A DNA stretch of 64,000 nt from NCBI GenBank assembly GCA_023105745.1, contig JALGQZ010000009.1, forward strand, positions 10,836,564-10,900,563. Direction: 5' to 3'. The notes beneath the pieces are model-generated. The model searched no databases, was not told where the DNA came from, and worked only from the letters and a program-made list of their open reading frames with translations. Source of the DNA: Austropuccinia psidii (Eukaryota > Basidiomycota > Pucciniomycetes > Pucciniales > Sphaerophragmiaceae). The position numbers were made by a program, and so were the translations under genes. This document shows, one piece after another, positions 58,470 to 64,000 of the stretch; position 1 is the stretch's first letter, and each line of letters opens with the position of its first letter.

Positions 58470-59830
58470 TTTTGATAAGGTATTATTGAAACTATCAATG
58501 ATAAATTTATAGGTCAGCTTTTCACCCCAATATTAGTTCATAAAATGGATTATAAGTGTTTTTCTTAAAGAAAGATTCAAACAGTATATACTTTGTATAT
58601 ATTAAAGAATTTTGGTAAAATAAATATGACTATATTTCTTTTTGAATAAGTATTGTTATTGAAGTTATTAATAATGATGATCATGATTCATTTTTCAAAC
58701 CAATTTAAGTGAAAAAGGAAATTATTTTAAAAACATTTCTTAGAGAAAAATACACACAATATATACTGTGAATATATTCAACAGAATTCAGTAAAGCAAT
58801 CAAGTATTGTTATGGAGACTGTACATAACATTGATAATAATCAATTTTTCACTCCAATTTGAGTGAAAAATACATTATAAATGTTTTCTTAAAGAACGCT
58901 TCAAGCACTATAGACTTTGTATATTCTATTATTAAAAATACAAATATATGATTTTATATTTTCTGGAAGATTCATTTATTATTGAAACTATCAAAAATAA
59001 TTATTATAATCAATTTTCACGCCAATTTGGATGAAAATATGAATTAAAAATCCCCTCTGGAAGAAAAATTCAAAAATATAAACTATGTATATATTATTAT
59101 GAAAAATATGAAAATATATGATTATATAGTTTCCACAAGATTGAATTATTATTGGAACCATCAAGAATAATTATTATAATCAATTTTGACATAACCTTTG
59201 GCCAAAAAATGAATCACAAGGATATTTCTCCAAAAAGACTCCAACAACATATAATTTGTATATATTATTTAGAAAAACAATTGAAAAAATTTAAGATTAT
59301 ATATTTTTTGCAAAACTATTATTAAAATTGTCAATAATAATGATTGAAGTCAATTTTTGACACCAATTTGGGTAAAAATTGAGTTATAAACTCTTTTTCA
59401 AAGAAAAATTAAAGTAATATATACTCTGTATATATTATGGAAAAATTAAAAAAATGTAACATTATACATTTTTGGGTAATTTTTTGAAATTATCAGCAAT
59501 AATAATCCAACTCAGTTTGTCACATCAATTTGGTGAAAATGAACTATAGAGGGTTTTCTTAAAGAAGAATTTGAATAACATATACTTTGTATATATTACT
59601 ATGAAAATAAATGTATATATTAGTATATATTTCCTAAAAATTAAATAATTAGTGAAATTATCAAGTATAATCATCATAATCCATTTTTCAAAACAATTTG
59701 GGTGAAAAATATGAACTATAAAGGTTTTTCTCAAATAAAAATGAAAATAATATATAGTTTTGTACATATTATGAAAAAAAGTTCAAAATAAAGAAATATG
59801 ACTATGGTCTTTTGATAGAGGGTTTCATAA
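58470..59830. repeat. Tandem satellite, ~168-bp unit, about eight diverged copies
   Basis: A landmark like ATATACTTTGTATATATT recurs near 58584, 58757, 58908, 59077, 59247, 59414, 59578 and 59748, that is, at spacings of about 151-173 with most near 168. Each unit also has ATTATTGAAACTATCAA, a TCAATTTTTCACACCAATTT-like block and a TCTTAAAGAAAGATTCAA-like block in the same order. Copies are substantially diverged. Confidence 0.85.
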
Positions 59831-62698
59831 GTATAAATTATATATTTATAGCTCCTTAAACTAATTCAGAGAGGAAGAGAAATATTTTTCCTGAAGTTTT
59901 AAATATACTTGCTTTTAATAATTTTATTATTATTATTTTACATAATGATTATTTTATGACTTTTCATTATAAAAACAAAAGCTAGAGAAGAACCATGAAC
60001 TTAATCACCTTCAGGTCTCATGATATTTGAAACAAAGCTCAAAAAGGAAATAAAAAAGTCTAGAAGCTTCAAAAATCATAAAAATAGGCTGAAAATAGTG
60101 AAAATAAGCCAAAGCTTTGTCTCAAATAGCTAGAAAAGCAGTCCAGGCCCCAAAAATCACAGGTTGACACTATGATATAGCTTCAAAATGATAATAAAGT
60201 ACTATAAGTCTGATTGTCACACAAATATTATGATGATAAGTTAAGTATAAGATGGTTAAAAGGGCTATACTGGAAATTTTAGTGATGGTGAGTGCTACTG
60301 ATAGCCCTGGGTGCCATTTTTACCTGTTGGTTTACAATAATAAACCCTACCAAAATTAACAATTATCACTTTAACTGTTATATCCTCAGGGTACCACTTC
60401 ATTAAGAAGCTATACCATGTGGGAATACTAAAAAGAGGATGATGGATCTGGCTGTTGGTGAGGAAAAGCGTCCTTTTATCTCATTCCAGGGTAGTGGGAG
60501 GTTTATCACCTCTGCATGCAAACACAGACTGAAAATTTCCACTACTGTGGCTTTTTTTGTGGTTTTATACACTCAACACAGACTTGTATTGATCAAGAAT
60601 GTGGTTGTAGAACCACAGGTTGGCATTCTTACCCTTTACAAGGTGAAATGTTTCACAAATAGAGCTTACAATTGTGCTCTGGTGCTCCTGGTGCATCAGA
60701 AGCTGTACAGAAAATGCTTTTATTACTCTTATTTTCCAGGTCACAAGAAATTGAACAATAAAAAGCATTTAATTCTATTTATTAGCTGTTAATTCAACTA
60801 TATGAGCAGCTGTCCCACAGTGAGATCCCATACTGGCTAGTGTGGGATTATAATCTTAAAACCTGAATATCTTTGTCAGTTTTTAAGGTAGAGTGATCAA
60901 AAGTAGTTCATTTTATATCCCTTGATATGCTCTATACAATCCTCACTCATCAGGTATAGCTAGCATGAAGGAAGGCAAAGCTATACCAATTTTAAATTCC
61001 ATTATCAATTTGTGGAGTTGTTATGAAACCTGTATTGAGCTTTTTTCTCCATAACTGCTGTTCTAAATGAGCTATGAAGAGCCTAATTAAACCATCATAA
61101 AGCCCTGATTGTGCGCTTTCAAAAAAGACCTACTATATGTACATCACACTAAAACTGTATAAGCTATATGAGATGTTAATCTTTTTTCACCCTTATTTGG
61201 CTGATTTTTAGCCATAACTTCTATAGATTCTACACTAGCTCAATCTGGCTGGTACCATTAGATAGCCCTTATTGAGAGCTTAACTTTGAAAACTTATTTT
61301 TATGGGTCTCTGAATCCTACTATGGATCTAACATGAGAGGTGAAAATGAAGGTTTATGATCAGCTCTTTCTTTGAGCTGGAATAACTCTGTCATTCCTTA
61401 TAATATTGTTATGATAGTTCTATCTTTGGAAAGAAGTGACTTTCCTCTTTCTTTTTATGATATTAATGAGTCTTTTGGCTCAGTTCACTTTTAGTGGGAA
61501 TTTTTTCTCTACCATTGGTTTATTGTATTTGAGCATCATGCTTGTGCTCTTGTTTTGAGTCACAGGCCAACAGTGTGTTTAATTGAAAGACTCAATAAAG
61601 GTTTTAAATTATCTTCCAGAGCCCAAATTCTTTTGCATAATCTGTGTCAATTTAAAAAATAATGTTATCTTCCATGATATTAAAAAACCCAAAATATTGT
61701 TATGAATTTGTATTAGTGCTTTTTTAGTTGTTAATCAACTCACTTTTTAAAAAATAATTGAATTACATATCTGTTGGTCTCTTTGAAGAAACATTGGAAT
61801 ATTCTTCAAGATATATTATATCACCTCATTCATCCTGTGTTTCAAGTGTAGCATTATTGAAGCCATATTATCATATTTTCTCTCAGAATGACATTACTTT
61901 TTATATAATTTTTTATTGTTTCTGTTTCAAAGTTCAAGATATAAGTATCTAAATCATTGTTTAAGGCAATGATATTGGATCTTCAAACTCCAAAATCTTG
62001 CTTCTTTTTAGTTAGAAGTTAATATTGAAGTTTTCATATAGGCTTCTTGCCACAGCTTTGGATTAAAGAAAACACAAATGTTGTCTATTTGATGAAAATT
62101 GAGGCCCTTTTTAATGCAAACCTCTAATAGAAAACTCACACAGCTTAAATTTGTTTTATTTTAGTATATGTGACACTGTATTTTTTTTCATGGTGTCGTG
62201 AAATAATTAAGAAAAAATAGGTAATTTTCATTTAATTAGCTTTCTATTATGATAGAACTATTAATTTCAAAATTACCAAATATCGAAATTATTTTACTCC
62301 TTTTATAATAAGTATCTCCAATAAAAGGTCTTTTATTCAAACTTTGAAGCTCAACTTCCAAAGCATTTATTCATTCCTTTTCTCCTCTACGGAACATTGC
62401 CTTACTGCAAGAATTGGGATTGGTCAATGCAGGTAAGATTAATTTTTCATTACCTCATTTTTTCAAGGTTAGTATTCTGATAGTTTCTACACTGGATCAT
62501 AAATCATTTAAGGCGTTTTCTGAGTTTAATTCATCTTCCAAGTAGAGTTTTTATGTTTTTTTCTGGACAAACACATGATTTTTTTGAAGAAATTTGTAGT
62601 ATTGATTCAGTTTCTTCATTTTTCTTTAAAGCTGGCTTGAAAGGCTGAGTAATTTCTAAACTTTATCTACTTTCATCATAATAAATCATGCAAATAAT
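59831..62698. other. Non-coding stretch, no recognisable content
   Basis: The part 59980-61500 is a little less AT-rich. A 117-codon plus-strand frame at 60439-60792 shows no domain and overlaps a minus-strand frame of 67 codons. I see no transposon motifs. The rest is AT-rich. Confidence 0.45.
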
Positions 62699-63290
62699 CA
62701 GCCTGTGACTCAAACCCAGAACACAACGATGACACCAAAATACCATAAAAAAATGGTAGGTAAAAAAGGATCACTTAAAGTGAACTGGGCCACAAAATAC
62801 TCAGAAAGGGAATCTAAAGAAATATGGAAGTCACATCTTTTCAAAGATACAAATTGCAGAACTATAGTAAAAGGAATTACACAGTTATTGCTGCTCAGAT
62901 CCAGAGCTGCACATAAACCTGAATCTTCACCTATCATATAAAATCTAGAGGAAGAGACAAAACCCTATAAAGTGGGTGTTCAAATTTAAGCTTTCAATGA
63001 GGGATATCCAATTGTACTAGCCAAATTGAGCTAGCATCAAAACATAAGGAGTTATTTCTGTCAGCCTGTGACTTCAAACAGAGCACCAGCATGAAATCCA
63101 ACGTACCATAAGTAATGGTATGAAGAGTGTTGGCAAATATATCCCATAAAGGTAAAATATTCAAAGGAAATCTCCTCAAATATAAATATAACAACCTTAC
63201 GCAAATAGGATAAGAAAGGAAAAAGATATTGCCTGTCAAAGATAAGAGCAAATAAGCAAAACCCTGATTTTCACCTCTTATCTAACTTAT
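62699..63290. repeat. Diverged tandem pair, offset ~361 bp
   Basis: CAGCCTGTGACTCAAAC near 62699 and CAGCCTGTGACTTCAAAC near 63061 each begin a ~230-bp segment. Both contain an AGAGCAC/AGAACAC block and a TACCATAA/TACCATAAAA block, and end near TTCACCTATCATATAA or TTCACCTCTTATCTAA. Similarity in between is weak. Confidence 0.45.
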
Positions 63291-64000
63291 GCATATTTAA
63301 TAAAACCCCACCAAAATGGCATTTTTCTCAAAGCTCTGAGGGAGAGCTGGCTAATGGTATCATTAATTCCTCTGTGGACCTACTACATCAGAAGACACCA
63401 TTTTACCCCCTTTTTTCACAAAAAAACCCCCAAAGGTCTAAGACAAATTGTACAAAAATGTAAAAACATACAACCAAATTAAAAATCTGATTGAAAGATT
63501 TAATTTGGGATACCTTAAAGCCATTAATCTCCAGAATTTACCGGGGATCTTGGTTCAAAGTTTTACTACTTAAAATATAGGTTTTTTTAAAATAGCATTA
63601 TAAAGAAACCCCTGTATATTTGGCATATATCCATACAGCTGTACTGTGTTGTATAACTAACTTTAGAGATAATTTATCCCTAAAGATCTGAATAATTGGA
63701 GTACATATATCTTTCAAATTAGAAAAGATATCTGGCTTGAAATTTTTGAAGCCACATAGTGATGTACATAAATACATCAAAAAACTTAAAACTCTTATAC
63801 CTTTGGTTGCTTTAGAGAAGGGTGAACATGAAGCAGATAAAATTGAAGTTATAATTAAGCCGTTCAGTTTTTTGATATTGGATCATTTATATCTCAAACA
63901 ATGACTATGATATTTGTATTGGAAGTTTTTTGATCAATACTGGTCTGTAACAAACCTATACCAACAAGTACTGGATGAATACTTAAAATAATAGTAATAT
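63291..64000. other. Non-coding stretch to the window edge
   Basis: I see nothing in it beyond AT-rich sequence with a short C-rich patch near 63408-63432. Confidence 0.5.

Noticed and set aside
60439..60792. 117-codon plus-strand frame in a less AT-rich patch
   Set aside because: No recognisable motif, and opposed by a minus-strand frame. It is not supported as a gene.

Overview
This window looks like repeat-dominated, AT-rich nuclear DNA of a rust fungus (Pucciniales). The Ty3/gypsy gag and pol proteins, and the second protein of the DNA transposon, resemble what I remember of the very abundant predicted proteins of Austropuccinia psidii (myrtle rust). That species guess comes from recall, not from a search. 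I found no convincing host gene, tRNA, rRNA or CRISPR array. Everything with recognisable coding content is transposon-derived and broken by stops or frameshifts.

Layout. 1-1038 is the start of an LTR on the minus strand, cut by the window edge. 1039-3030 is T-rich and ends in a 500-bp array of a 9-nt unit. 5430-8540 is less AT-rich and holds two diverged copies of a ~700-bp unclassified repeat and a GGCC-rich island with a long hairpin. 8800-9900 is a decayed ~19-nt-period minisatellite. 9900-16660 is AT-rich DNA in which I see little.

18.7-36.45 kb is an old minus-strand Ty3/gypsy element (element 2). A solo LTR (21483-23187) and a complete younger Ty3/gypsy element (element 1, 25619-36170) were inserted into it. 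Element 1 has ~2-kb LTRs, a GTACA target duplication, CCHC, protease, RT, RNase H and integrase domains, and a chromodomain. At 36449 a plus-strand LTR element (element C) begins. Its gag is cut at 38900 by a minus-strand gypsy element of another clade (element 3).

The region read as element 3's upstream LTR (from 46175) contains a tRNA-like, SINE-like sequence. A two-gene CACTA/Plavaka-type DNA transposon (48070-57003) sits inside the A box of that sequence. The transposon has ~150-bp terminal inverted repeats and a 3-bp AAC target duplication. Its two genes point inward from opposite ends: a Tnp2/Plavaka-like DDE transposase on the plus strand and a coiled-coil, acidic-tailed companion protein on the minus strand. 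57812-58340 is another gag remnant, 58470-59830 is a ~168-bp tandem satellite, and the rest to 64000 is largely featureless apart from a diverged tandem pair near 62.7-63.3 kb.

The most informative signals are these. The transposon boundaries are exact, and the inverted repeats differ in their outer ~75 bp only at CG dinucleotides. TGACGT motifs repeat in the inverted repeats beside a zipper-like companion protein. Several premature stops sit where C-to-T change of CGA or CAA would produce them. Otherwise different LTR families share a facing CCAATG/CATTGG motif pair. A satellite array of nucleosome-like period is also present.
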